64,000 nucleotides of DNA from Ruegeria sp. YS9 (GTDB lineage: Bacteria > Pseudomonadota > Alphaproteobacteria > Rhodobacterales > Rhodobacteraceae): NCBI RefSeq assembly GCF_024628725.1, contig NZ_CP102409.1, positions 67,501 to 131,500 of the forward strand, in the 5' to 3' direction. The notes beneath the pieces were generated by a model. That model was not told where the DNA came from. It did not search any database and saw only the letters and a program-made list of their open reading frames with translations. Numbering within the stretch: position 1 is the first letter of the stretch; each line of letters opens with the position of its first letter. This document shows, in pieces, positions 46,745 to 54,932 of the stretch. The position numbers and the translations under genes were made by a program.

Positions 46745-47191
46745 ATGCTGAACGTGTACCTCTCTGGCGAAATCCATACCGATTGGCGCGAACAGATCAT
46801 CGACGGCGCACAGGGGTTGGATATCACCTTCAACGGCCCGGTGACGGACCACGCGGCAAGCGACGATTGCGGCGTTGCCATTCTTGGGGAAGAGCCGAAC
46901 AAATACTGGCATGACCACAAGGGTGCGATGGTCAACGCGATCCGGACCCGCAAGGGCATTTCGGATGCTGACGTGGTGGTTGTCCGGTTTGGCGACAAGT
47001 ACAAACAGTGGAACGCGGCTTTTGATGCGGGCTATGCCGCAGCGCTGGGCAAATCCATCATCGTGCTGCACGGTCCCGACCATCAGCACGCGTTGAAAGA
47101 AGTTGATGCAGCCGCGTTGGCCGTGGCGGAAAAGCCCGCGCAGGTGGTCGAAATCCTGCGGTATGTGCTGACGGGCGCACTGCCGGGCTGA
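46745..47191 (+). CDS. YtoQ-family protein
   Basis: 148 residues. Matches the YtoQ pattern: 'LNVYLSGEIHTDWREQI', 'FNGPVTDHAASDDCG', and 'ADVVVVRFGDKYKQWNAAFD'. The family is widespread and related to nucleoside 2-deoxyribosyltransferase folds, but its function is unknown. ATG 46745 has 'ggagga' upstream. A good terminator hairpin follows. Confidence 0.85.
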   Translation: MLNVYLSGEIHTDWREQIIDGAQGLDITFNGPVTDHAASDDCGVAILGEEPNKYWHDHKGAMVNAIRTRKGISDADVVVVRFGDKYKQWNAAFDAGYAAALGKSIIVLHGPDHQHALKEVDAAALAVAEKPAQVVEILRYVLTGALPG

Positions 47192-47203
47192 GCTTTGCGA
47201 AGA

Positions 47204-47223
47204 GGGTGCCAGCTTTGGCACCC
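47204..47223 (+). terminator. Terminator after the ytoQ-like gene
   Basis: 8-bp stem 'gggtgcca' / 'tggcaccc' with loop 'gctt', 12 bp after the stop and followed by 'ttcct'. It sits between converging genes and may serve both. Confidence 0.65.
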
Positions 47224-47241
47224 TTCCTATCGCGAAACCGT

Positions 47242-47940
47242 TTAAGCGCGTGCGGGTACGGTCTTGCCGCGCTGCACCGCCGGGCGCTGCATGAAACGGT
47301 CGACATAGGCGACGACATTGGCGTAGTCGTCCCAGCCGACAACCTCTTTCGCGCCATAGAAGTCCAAAGCATTCAGCCAGGGGGCAAGAGCGATATCGGC
47401 GATGGAGTAACCGCCTGCGATCCAGTCCCGCCCGTCCAGTTGCATGTTGACCACGTTCAGAAGGCGTTTGGCCTCGTTGATATAGCGTTCGCGCGGTCGG
47501 GGGTCTTCGATTTCGCTGCCTGCGAATTTGTAGAAAAAGCCAAGCTGACCAAACATTGGTCCCACGCCCCCCATCTGGAACATCAGCCATTGTGTAATGC
47601 GATGCTTGTCTGCTGCGCTTTGTCCCAGCAACTTGCCTGATTTCTCGGCCAGATACAGCAGGATCGCGCCGCTTTCGAACAGGGTCAGCGGCTTACCGTC
47701 CGGCCCGTTGGGATCGATGATGGCGGGGATTTTGTTGTTTGGGTTCAGCGACAGAAACGCGGGGCTTTTGACATCCGCATCCGATAGCGTCACCAGATGG
47801 GGCTCATAGGGCAGGCCGGTTTCCTCCAGCATGATCGACGCCTTTACGCCGTTTGGAGTCGGATAGGAATACAGTTGAATCCTGTCCGGGGATTGCGCGG
47901 GCCAACGCGCCATGATCGGATGAGGGTTGTTGTCCAGCAT
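47242..47940 (-). CDS. Glutathione S-transferase (YfcG-like, Nu class)
   Basis: 232 residues. The thioredoxin-like N-domain has 'IQLYSYPTPNGVKASIMLEE', 'NNKIPAI' (cis-Pro) and 'LFESGAILLYLAEK' (glutathione gamma-Glu binding). The helical C-domain has 'WIAGGYSIADIALAPWLNAL'. The 'TPNG' start and 'ESGAILLYL' match E. coli YfcG-like disulfide reductases. Cytoplasmic. Its promoter lies in the 210 bp shared with the divergent mscS-like gene. Confidence 0.9.
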   Translation of the reverse strand: MLDNNPHPIMARWPAQSPDRIQLYSYPTPNGVKASIMLEETGLPYEPHLVTLSDADVKSPAFLSLNPNNKIPAIIDPNGPDGKPLTLFESGAILLYLAEKSGKLLGQSAADKHRITQWLMFQMGGVGPMFGQLGFFYKFAGSEIEDPRPRERYINEAKRLLNVVNMQLDGRDWIAGGYSIADIALAPWLNALDFYGAKEVVGWDDYANVVAYVDRFMQRPAVQRGKTVPARA

Positions 47941-48156
47941 TGGGGGCTCCTGTTTGGGTGTCTGTGTAAAAGCTAGGGGCCACGCCTGAATTAATTAAGC
48001 CCTTTGCAATGTGCATTTCCGGTCAGGCCGTGTTTTCTGGCGAACAGAGGGGAATTCCAGTGAAACTGGCACCTAGACCGGAAATCAAACTTGGCTCACA
48101 ATCTGGTGACCCCCGCGAAAACCTCGCGGGTTTCTTGCTGTTGAAAGGAGATGGGC

Positions 48157-48963
48157 GTGGATGAGGTCGTAACACAGGTGGGAGCATATGCCCCGCTGAT
48201 CATGAGTGCCGTCAAGGCGCTTGTCGTTCTGATCCTGGGCTGGATCGTAGCTGGTGCAATCGGCGGCATGGTTCGCCGCCGGATCAATTCGACGCCGCAT
48301 ATTGATCCGACGCTTGGGAACTTTTCGGCAAGCCTGGTCAAATGGGCTATTCTCGCCATGGTTCTGGTTGCCGTTCTGGGTATCTTCGGAATTGAAGCCA
48401 CCAGCATCGTCGCCATTCTGGGTGCCGCATCGCTGGCCATCGGTCTGGCGCTTCAAGGCACGCTCAGCGATCTGGCCGCCGGTGTGATGCTGGTTGTCTT
48501 CCGGCCCTACAAGCTGGGTCAGTTTGTTGATATCGGCGGCACGTCGGGCACCGTAAAGGACCTGAACCTGTTCACGACCGAGCTGGTGACGCCTGATAAT
48601 GTGCAGATCATCGTTCCGAACGGTCAGTCATGGGGTTCGATCATCACGAACTACTCTGCCCATGACACGCGCCGTGTCGATCTGGTGTTCGGAATCGACT
48701 ACGGGGACAGCGCGGACAAAGCCATGCAGATCATTCTGGATGTGGCCAAAGCGGACAGTCGCATTCACAGCGACCCGGAACCATGGGTTCGGGTTACGAA
48801 CCTGGGTGACAGTTCGGTGGATCTGACGGCACGGCTGTGGTGCTCGGCACCAGACTATTGGGATGTCAAATTCGAGCTGACGAAAACGATCAAGGAAGCC
48901 TTTGACGACAAAGGTATTTCGATCCCTTATCCCCATTCGGTGGAGATCCAGAAACAAGGGTGA
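48157..48963 (+). CDS. mscS: Small-conductance mechanosensitive channel (MscS family)
   Basis: 268 residues. Three N-terminal helices; the pore helix TM3 'IVAILGAASLAIGLALQGTL' is followed by the conserved 'SDLAAGVMLVVFRPYKLGQF' and a beta-domain ('NGQSWGSIITNYS'). It gates under membrane tension to release solutes. GTG 48157 is chosen over ATG 48151 because 'aaaggag' ends only at the ATG itself but lies 6 bp from the GTG. Strong terminator downstream. Confidence 0.93.
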   Translation: MDEVVTQVGAYAPLIMSAVKALVVLILGWIVAGAIGGMVRRRINSTPHIDPTLGNFSASLVKWAILAMVLVAVLGIFGIEATSIVAILGAASLAIGLALQGTLSDLAAGVMLVVFRPYKLGQFVDIGGTSGTVKDLNLFTTELVTPDNVQIIVPNGQSWGSIITNYSAHDTRRVDLVFGIDYGDSADKAMQIILDVAKADSRIHSDPEPWVRVTNLGDSSVDLTARLWCSAPDYWDVKFELTKTIKEAFDDKGISIPYPHSVEIQKQG

Positions 48964-49015
48964 CGGCTCCCGCCCGTCGATCGGGCATTCGAAAATGCCC
49001 TCCTCCCGTTGGGCC

Positions 49016-49049
49016 GGGCACCGCGCAAGGGCGCGGTGCCCTTTTCTTT
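49016..49049 (+). terminator. Rho-independent terminator of mscS-like gene
   Basis: 11-bp perfect stem 'gggcaccgcgc' / 'gcgcggtgccc', loop 'aagg', then 'ttttcttt'. This is the clearest intrinsic terminator in the window. Confidence 0.85.
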
Positions 49050-49113
49050 GTTCAAACCGTCGCCTCGAGTCCGACCGCGCCACGCCTGCGGCGTGGCGCT
49101 ATGCCCAACGCTG

Positions 49114-49138
49114 GAAATCGCTTTTCAAAAGCGATTTC
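49114..49138 (-). terminator. Terminator-like palindrome downstream of ald
   Basis: 'gaaatcgctttt' and 'aaaagcgatttc' form a near-perfect palindrome 15 bp after the ald stop on the minus strand. A second short hairpin ('gccacgcc' / 'ggcgtggc', 49080-49098) lies next to it. Confidence 0.6.
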
Positions 49139-49152
49139 AGGGGCGGGAGTGT

Positions 49153-50271
49153 TTACGACTTGACGATCACGTTGGGTGAAACAACGTCGATACCAAGGGC
49201 CTTGCCGACCGCATAGTAGGTCAGCTTGCCAGCGTGGACGTTCAGGCCTTCCAGCAGATGCGGATCGTCCTGACACGCCTGTTTCCAGCCTTTATCCGCC
49301 AGAGACAGCATGAATGGCATCGTGGCGTTGCCCAGGGCGATGGTCGAGGTGCGCGCAACGGCGCCCGGCATGTTGGCAACGCAGTAGTGCATGATGCCAT
49401 CGACATCGTAGATCGGATCGGCATGGGTGGTGGCTTTTGACGTCTCGAAGCACCCACCCTGGTCGATGGCAACATCGACAAGTACGGCACCGGGTTTCAT
49501 CGTCGACAGCTGAGCTCGCGAGACAAGTTTCGGAGCCGCAGCGCCGGGGATCAGAACGGCACCGATGACCATATCGGCATCCTGGATCAGCTCGGCCGTG
49601 GCGCCTGCGGTCGAATACTGGTTCTTGAAGGTTCCGCCAAAGACGTCATCCAGATAGCGCAGCCGCGGCAAGGAGCGATCCAGAACGGTGACATCCGCGC
49701 CCATTCCGGCAGCGATCTTCGCCGCATGGGTCCCTACGACGCCGCCGCCGATAACGACCACTTTGGCAGGGCCGACACCGGGTACGCCACCCATCAGAAC
49801 GCCGCGCCCGCCATTGGCCTTTTGCAGTGTCCACGACCCGACCTGAGGGGCCAGGCGACCGGCGACTTCGGACATCGGTGCCAGCAGAGGCAGGCCGCCG
49901 TTCGCGTCGGTTACGGTCTCATAGGCGATGGCAGTACAACCCGATTCCAGCAGGTCATGCGTTTGATCCGGGTCCGGAGCCAGGTGCAGATAAGTGAACA
50001 GCAGCTGCCCTTCGCGCAGCATCTTGCGTTCCACGGCCTGGGGTTCCTTGACCTTCACGATCATGTCGGCGGTGGCAAATACTTCCTCCGCAGTGTCGAT
50101 GATATGCGCGCCTGCCGCGACATAGGCGTCATTGTCGAAACCTGCGCCGATGCCTGCACCGGATTCGATAAGGACTTCGTGACCACGTGCAACAGCTTCC
50201 TGAGCAGCATTGGGCGTCATCCCGACGCGGAATTCCTGGGGTTTGATTTCCTTGGGGCAACCGATCTTCAT
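49153..50271 (-). CDS. ald: Alanine dehydrogenase
   Basis: 372 residues, the usual size. NAD-dependent interconversion of L-alanine with pyruvate and ammonia. N-terminal '[20 protein letters not shown]', catalytic Lys73/75 in 'IVKVKEP', His96 in '[10 protein letters not shown]', and the Rossmann motif '[20 protein letters not shown]'. Divergent from the Lrp-type gene, 134 bp apart, which is the classic arrangement for an Lrp-controlled ald. Confidence 0.96.
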   Translation of the reverse strand: MKIGCPKEIKPQEFRVGMTPNAAQEAVARGHEVLIESGAGIGAGFDNDAYVAAGAHIIDTAEEVFATADMIVKVKEPQAVERKMLREGQLLFTYLHLAPDPDQTHDLLESGCTAIAYETVTDANGGLPLLAPMSEVAGRLAPQVGSWTLQKANGGRGVLMGGVPGVGPAKVVVIGGGVVGTHAAKIAAGMGADVTVLDRSLPRLRYLDDVFGGTFKNQYSTAGATAELIQDADMVIGAVLIPGAAAPKLVSRAQLSTMKPGAVLVDVAIDQGGCFETSKATTHADPIYDVDGIMHYCVANMPGAVARTSTIALGNATMPFMLSLADKGWKQACQDDPHLLEGLNVHAGKLTYYAVGKALGIDVVSPNVIVKS

Positions 50272-50328
50272 GGGGGTCTCCGTTCATAAACTGCCTAAAT
50301 TATGTGCATTTTCAGTGCAATTTCTGTG

Positions 50329-50357
50329 AAAGAAAACGTGTCAATGCGGTTTTCTTT
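50329..50357. promoter_or_regulatory. Inverted repeat in the ald-lrp intergenic region
   Basis: 'aaagaaaac' and 'gttttcttt' form 9-bp arms with an 11-base centre, located between the divergent starts. AT-rich symmetry suits Lrp/AsnC binding. The function is inferred. Confidence 0.4.
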
Positions 50358-50405
50358 GGAAGAATTTCGCGTAGTTTACAAAAATCATGCAAAGGAATTG
50401 CAGCA

Positions 50406-50864
50406 ATGAGCTTGGACGCGACTGATCGAAAGATTCTGGCGGCACTTCAGAAAAACGGCAGGATGTCGAATTCGGAGTTGTCTGAACAGGTCAACCTGTC
50501 TCCGTCCGCTTGCCACCGGCGCGTACAAAGGCTTGAGGTTGACGGGTATATCCGCAACTACGTGGCTTTGCTGGATGCCCGGAAGATGAACGTGCCGACA
50601 ACGGTCTTTGTCGAGATCACGCTACAGGGTCAGGCCGAAGAGGTTCTGGATGCGTTTGAAAAAGCGGTGGCCCGGATCCCGGATGTGCTGGAATGCCATC
50701 TGATGGCCGGTACGGCGGATTACATTCTGAAAGTCGTGGCGGAAAACACCGAAGATTTCGCCCGCATCCATCGCCAATACCTGTCGCGCTTGCCCGGGGT
50801 GGCGCAAATGCAAAGCTCGTTTGCCCTGCGTACCGTGTTCAAGACCACTGCCTTGCCCGTGTGA
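50406..50864 (+). CDS. Lrp/AsnC-family transcriptional regulator, probable ald regulator
   Basis: 152 residues. N-terminal HTH 'NSELSEQVNLSPSACHRRVQ' and C-terminal RAM (amino-acid binding) domain with 'GTADYILKVVAENTEDFARI'. Family members respond to alanine or leucine. Divergence from ald makes it the likely ald regulator. ATG 50406 is chosen by alignment with family starts ('MSLDATDRKILAALQKNGR'), with 'aaaggaa' upstream. Confidence 0.92.
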   Translation: MSLDATDRKILAALQKNGRMSNSELSEQVNLSPSACHRRVQRLEVDGYIRNYVALLDARKMNVPTTVFVEITLQGQAEEVLDAFEKAVARIPDVLECHLMAGTADYILKVVAENTEDFARIHRQYLSRLPGVAQMQSSFALRTVFKTTALPV

Positions 50865-50867
50865 TTT

Positions 50868-51242
50868 TCATAAGGGGCCAGGATAGGTGAACAGAAAAAG
50901 GTGGGTCAGGTTGAAGCCGAAATGCATCGCAACAGGTACCCACAGGCGCCTGGTTGCATAGTATCCCAATCCGCAGGCCAGCCCGAGAATGGAAGCAAAA
51001 CCCACGAGCGCCGGACCTCCGGCGAAATGGGCCAGTCCGAACAGCAGGCCGGCAGCGATCACCCAGGGTGACATCAATCCTGTCACCGAGGCAATGCTGA
51101 TGAACAAAACCAGCAACGACAAGCCGATGCCTGTCCGCCGGGCCAGCGCCATCAATTGCGCTGATATCAGAACAAGCCAGGGCCAGATCGCGAGCAACGC
51201 GGAAAGAAGGAATGTCACAATCGTCTCATCTGTTTCACGCAC
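50868..51242 (-). CDS. CPBP-type intramembrane protein, short, without the Glu-Glu motif
   Basis: About 124 residues from GTG 51242; an ATG at 51308 would add 22 less convincing residues, and no clear ribosome site marks either. Four hydrophobic helices. The C-terminal motifs of CAAX-protease/bacteriocin-processing (CPBP) proteins are visible: 'GLLFGLAHFAGG' (F-x3-H) and 'VAMHFGFNLTHLF' (H-x3-N). The first catalytic motif, E-E-x3-R, is missing, so it is likely a truncated or non-proteolytic relative. Ends 3 bp from the convergent Lrp gene. Confidence 0.6.
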   Translation of the reverse strand: MRETDETIVTFLLSALLAIWPWLVLISAQLMALARRTGIGLSLLVLFISIASVTGLMSPWVIAAGLLFGLAHFAGGPALVGFASILGLACGLGYYATRRLWVPVAMHFGFNLTHLFLFTYPGPL

Positions 51243-51498
51243 CCCGTGATGCCGCACCAAAACGAGGCAATGCAAGCAGCCATGGTGAAGCGCAATGCAT
51301 TGCGTCAATTCAGACGCTTGTATCCCGCGGGCCAGATGTACAAATTCAGGGGAAAGACCGTATACCCGCGCTGGACCTGATTTGCAGGCGTGACAACAGC
51401 CGCAGGACTCGTGACCCTCGCATCAATTTATCTGATGACATCAGGTGGTTACACGGGTCCGATATGGTCCGAACCCGAAGACCGAGAAGGAGCTGACC

Positions 51499-52416
51499 TT
51501 GGACAACGAAAACACTGGCGCCCCCAAAGACTGGCTGGAAGCCGAGCTCGAGGATACGCTGGACGAAGATTTCGAGATAGAATTCAGTGAGCCGATGCTG
51601 TCGATGGAAGTCCGGAAAATCTATCGGGAACAGCATCCGGACATGTTGGATCGCAAGGTTTACTTCCGCAACCTGCTGCGCCTGCAAGCCGAACTGATCA
51701 AGGTTCAGGACTGGGTACAGCATACCGGGGCCAAGGTCTGTATCCTGTTTGAAGGCCGTGACAGTGCCGGTAAAGGGGGTGTGATCAAGCGGATCACCCA
51801 GCGTCTGAACCCGCGCGTGGCGCGCGTGGTCGCGTTGCCGGCACCCAGCCGCCGCGAACAAAGCCAGTGGTATTTCCAGCGCTATGTACCGCATCTGCCG
51901 GCGGCGGGAGAAATCGTTCTGTTCGACCGCTCGTGGTACAACCGGGCGGGGGTCGAGCGGGTGATGGGTTTTGCGTCCGAGGACCAGGTTGAACAGTTCT
52001 TTCAGGACGTCCCCGAATTCGAACGGATGCTGGTGCGGTCAGGGATCATTCTGCTGAAATACTGGTTCTCGATCACGGACGAGGAACAGCAGTTGCGATT
52101 CCTCATGCGTATTCACGATCCGATGAAACAATGGAAGCTGTCGCCGATGGATCTGGAATCCCGCATCCGCTGGGAATCCTACACAAAGGCAAAAGAGGAT
52201 ATGCTTTTCCGAACCAATATTCCCGAGGCCCCGTGGTACATCGTCGAGGGCAATGACAAGAAACGCGAAAGGCTGAACTGTATCGAGCATCTTTTGACAA
52301 AAATCCCGTACGAGGACGTGCCTCAGGAAAAGGTCAATCTGCCCGACCGCAAGTACAACCCGGAATACGAACGCCGCGTTTTGCCGGATGAGCTTTACGT
52401 ACCAAAGATCTATTGA
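51499..52416 (+). CDS. ppk2: Polyphosphate kinase 2
   Basis: 305 residues. Walker A 'EGRDSAGKGG' (85-94) and the PPK2 Walker B/lid 'LFDRSWYNRAG' (141-151), plus 'KWKLSPMDLESRIRW'-like sequence (QWKLSPMDLESRIRWESYTK). It transfers phosphate from polyphosphate to nucleotides. TTG 51499 is chosen as start because 'aaggag' lies 6 bp upstream and the conserved part begins soon after; an ATG frame start at 51445 has no such site. Alone on the strand. Confidence 0.93.
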   Translation: MDNENTGAPKDWLEAELEDTLDEDFEIEFSEPMLSMEVRKIYREQHPDMLDRKVYFRNLLRLQAELIKVQDWVQHTGAKVCILFEGRDSAGKGGVIKRITQRLNPRVARVVALPAPSRREQSQWYFQRYVPHLPAAGEIVLFDRSWYNRAGVERVMGFASEDQVEQFFQDVPEFERMLVRSGIILLKYWFSITDEEQQLRFLMRIHDPMKQWKLSPMDLESRIRWESYTKAKEDMLFRTNIPEAPWYIVEGNDKKRERLNCIEHLLTKIPYEDVPQEKVNLPDRKYNPEYERRVLPDELYVPKIY

Positions 52417-52483
52417 AGCAAAATCAGGCTCTGAGCCGGAATATGCGAGGCCGACACGGCCGGCCTCCCACAGGGTCAACTGA

Positions 52484-53566
52484 TCAGGCTGCATCCATCA
52501 TGCAGTCAAAGTGGAAGAAGTTGACCATTGTGATGTCACAGTCATCGACGTCGGCGGTTTCGGTGCCCGCAGGCTCGGATTCCGTTTCCGGCGTGGCGTC
52601 GGCGGTCGGCATCATGTCGATATCATCGGTGTCTGCCACGTCCGTGTCGCCGTTCACATCGTCACCCCAGTTGAACTCGTCAAACTGCGCTTGCAGGTTT
52701 TCGAGGAAACTGGCGATTTCATCCAGGAAAGCCTGAACGTCAAAGCAGAATGCTTCGGGCTCACCGCCATCAACCACTTCGGTGTCCGGCGTTTCGGGTT
52801 CCGGCTCTTCGGTTTCGGTGACGTCGGTATCTGGTGCATCGGGTGTTGGTTCTTCGGTTCCGGGCATTTCGGGTTCCGGTTCCTCGGTCTCGGTGACGTC
52901 AGTATCCGGCGTTTCGGGCTCCGGCTCTTCGGTCTCGGTGACGTCGGTGTCTGGTGTCTCGGGTGTAGGCTCTTCGGTTCCGGGAGTCTCAGTTCCTGGC
53001 TCTTCGGTTTCGGTGACGTCAGTGTCCGGAGTTTCGACTTCCGGCTCTTCTGGTACGGCAACTTCGTCCGGCGTGGTTGGCGGAACGGGCGGTGTGTTCG
53101 TATTGCCGTTGTCCAGCATGACTGCCGCGTCGGTTGCGGCAAAGTTCTGGGTGACCATCACCGCATCAAAGCCCTGCATGTCACCGGTTTCGACGCCGAT
53201 CCCGATATATTTGAAATCCGGATTCAGGATATTGGCGCGGTGGCCCGGGCTGTTCATCAGGTTCTGGTGCAACTGCGCCACGTCATCGCTGATGCCGGGC
53301 TGCCCGCGTTCGGACTGCCATGCGATGTTTTCGCCGGTCCGCCAGTTTCCCTCAAGATCGAATCCGGCGTCTTGCATCCGCTGGGTTGCACTGGAACCGC
53401 CCGAACCGGTGTGACTGAACGTGTCTGTGTCCAGCATCCAGGTGCTGTGATCTTCGGATGAATCGTTCAGCTGCGTCTCAAGTTGCAGCGGGTTGAGCCC
53501 GCGGGATGTGCGTTCCTGGTTTATCAGCCCCAGCATCTCGCGTTCGAATGTACTTGCAGTCGACAT
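52484..53566 (-). CDS. CAP/SCP-domain protein with acidic repeat linker
   Basis: 360 residues. CAP domain (about 5-145): 'LINQERTSRGLNPL', 'DDSTW'-like 'EDHSTWMLDTDTFSHTG', 'TGENIAW' and 'MNSPGHRANILNP', with the His/Glu set of the family. Residues 157-270 are a Pro/Thr/Glu/Asp linker with four copies of 'DTDVTETEEP'. The C-terminal ~90 residues contain 'FLDEIASFLENLQAQF' and several Cys/Phe. No Sec signal peptide, so export, if any, would be by a type I-like or other route. ATG 53566 has 'ggaggc' upstream. Calcium binding by the linker is possible but unproven. Confidence 0.82.
   Translation of the reverse strand: MSTASTFEREMLGLINQERTSRGLNPLQLETQLNDSSEDHSTWMLDTDTFSHTGSGGSSATQRMQDAGFDLEGNWRTGENIAWQSERGQPGISDDVAQLHQNLMNSPGHRANILNPDFKYIGIGVETGDMQGFDAVMVTQNFAATDAAVMLDNGNTNTPPVPPTTPDEVAVPEEPEVETPDTDVTETEEPGTETPGTEEPTPETPDTDVTETEEPEPETPDTDVTETEEPEPEMPGTEEPTPDAPDTDVTETEEPEPETPDTEVVDGGEPEAFCFDVQAFLDEIASFLENLQAQFDEFNWGDDVNGDTDVADTDDIDMMPTADATPETESEPAGTETADVDDCDITMVNFFHFDCMMDAA
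52787..53026 (-). repeat. Two 120-bp tandem units inside the CAP-protein gene
   Basis: Codons 181-220 and 221-260 encode two 40-residue units that agree at about 35 positions. Each contains two 'DTDVTETEEP' blocks, so the DNA is a nested repeat. The unit length keeps the frame, so copy number could vary between strains without breaking the protein. Confidence 0.8.
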
Positions 53567-53799
53567 TTTTGCCTCCGTTTGTGTTTGTGTCCTTCCGGAC
53601 GGGCTCACTTAGAGGTGGGGGTGTCGACGGTGGTAGGGGGCGGTTCACTTCAGGCGAGTTTTGGCAACCCGATGCTACCGATGCGGGATTCGCTGCGCTG
53701 CAAAATGCCGGGCAAAATGTTGCTGGTGAGGAAATGGCGGCTTGTCGCACAGCCGGTACCACGAGTCGGCGGATTGAAACCGATCCCCGAAACGACAAA

Positions 53800-53821
53800 C
53801 CCCCGGGCGATGCCTCGGGGG
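53800..53821 (-). terminator. Hairpin downstream of rpsU
   Basis: 'cccccg' / 'cggggg' 6-bp GC stem with partial extension, 40 bp after the rpsU stop on the minus strand. The rest of 53567-53860 holds no recognisable gene. Confidence 0.5.
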
Positions 53822-53860
53822 TCGTCAAATAGTGTCATCCAAAGCTGGACGAGGAAAGTC

Positions 53861-54067
53861 TTAGAGCAGACCTTCGCGCTGTGCTTTCTTGCGTGCCAGT
53901 TTACGGGCACGACGGATCGCTTCAGCCTTCTCGCGCGCTTTTTTCTCGGACGGTTTCTCGAAATGTTGCTTCAGCTTCATTTCACGGAACACGCCTTCGC
54001 GCTGCAGCTTTTTCTTCAGGGCACGAAGCGCCTGATCGACGTTGTTGTCGCGAACACTAACCTGCAT
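53861..54067 (-). CDS. rpsU: 30S ribosomal protein S21
   Basis: 68 residues, highly basic: '[20 protein letters not shown]', '[20 protein letters not shown]' and a long Arg/Lys-rich helix. This is the standard alphaproteobacterial S21. ATG preceded by 'aaaggtgg'. Divergent from the COQ9 gene. Confidence 0.96.
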   Translation of the reverse strand: MQVSVRDNNVDQALRALKKKLQREGVFREMKLKQHFEKPSEKKAREKAEAIRRARKLARKKAQREGLL

Positions 54068-54178
54068 GTGGTTGTCACCACCTTTCTAGATAGAGTTGCA
54101 AGGAAATTGCAGGAGTTGGCCGTATAGCAAAGCCGCTCTAACTTGTCTAGTACTGGGGCCGACAACCGGAGAACCGCC

Positions 54179-54871
54179 ATGACGACCACATATGAAGATG
54201 CAAAACAGCAGCTTTTGGATGCAATGCTGATCCATGTTCCCTTCGATGGGTGGTCGGAATCCAGTTTCCGCGCCTCCATTTCCGACTGTGGTCTGGATGA
54301 CGGCCTGGCGCGCGCGATCTGTCCGCGTGGGGCGGTAGATCTGGCGCTGGCGTACCACGCGCGCGGCGATCAGGCGATGCTGGACCGCATCAAGTCCGAG
54401 GACCTGAGCGGGCTGAAATTCCGTGACAGGATTGCCGCTGCGGTTCGGTTCCGGTTGCAGGCCGTCGAGGACAAAGAGCTGGTGCGCCGGGGCATGACAC
54501 TGTTTTCCCTGCCGACACATGCAGCAGATGGTGCCAGGGCGGTTTGGCAGACCTGCGATCTGATCTGGGATGCGCTGGGCGACACCTCGGATGATGTGAA
54601 CTGGTACACGAAACGGGCCACTTTGTCGGGTGTCTATTCCTCGACGCTGCTGTTCTGGCTGGGCGATGACAGCCCGGATCATCAGCGCACGTGGGAGTTT
54701 CTGGATCGCCGGATCGCTAATGTCATGGAGTTTGAAAAGTTCAAGGCACAGATGCGCGACAACCCGGTGTTGAAACCGTTTCTGGCGGTTCCGAACTGGC
54801 TGGCGGGTCAGGTGAAGGCTCCGGTAAAAATGCGGGCCGATCTTCCGGGGATGCTGAACCCCCGAAAGTAG
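54179..54871 (+). CDS. COQ9-family protein (ubiquinone biosynthesis)
   Basis: 230 residues. COQ9 layout: a TetR-like helical fold with 'DAMLIHVPFDGWSESSFRAS' at the start and the lipid-binding helix near the C-terminus ('WEFLDRRIANVMEFEKFKAQ'). COQ9 presents lipid intermediates to COQ7 in mitochondria; bacterial homologues are found in alphaproteobacteria. ubiA lies elsewhere in this window. Start at ATG 54179. Confidence 0.87.
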   Translation: MTTTYEDAKQQLLDAMLIHVPFDGWSESSFRASISDCGLDDGLARAICPRGAVDLALAYHARGDQAMLDRIKSEDLSGLKFRDRIAAAVRFRLQAVEDKELVRRGMTLFSLPTHAADGARAVWQTCDLIWDALGDTSDDVNWYTKRATLSGVYSSTLLFWLGDDSPDHQRTWEFLDRRIANVMEFEKFKAQMRDNPVLKPFLAVPNWLAGQVKAPVKMRADLPGMLNPRK

Positions 54872-54932
54872 CGCGTCTTGGTGCTGGGCCTTGGCCCTGA
54901 TGCCTGTTAGGCATTGGGCAAAGGAGGTGCCT

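Noticed and set aside
52787..53026. Regular repeats that might suggest a CRISPR array
   Set aside because: They are in-frame coding repeats without unique spacers.
52782..53414. Plus-strand Ser/Val/Gly-rich frame of about 210 codons that looks like a repeat protein
   Set aside because: It is the reverse reading of the acidic repeat linker of the CAP-protein gene; the repeat keeps both strands open.
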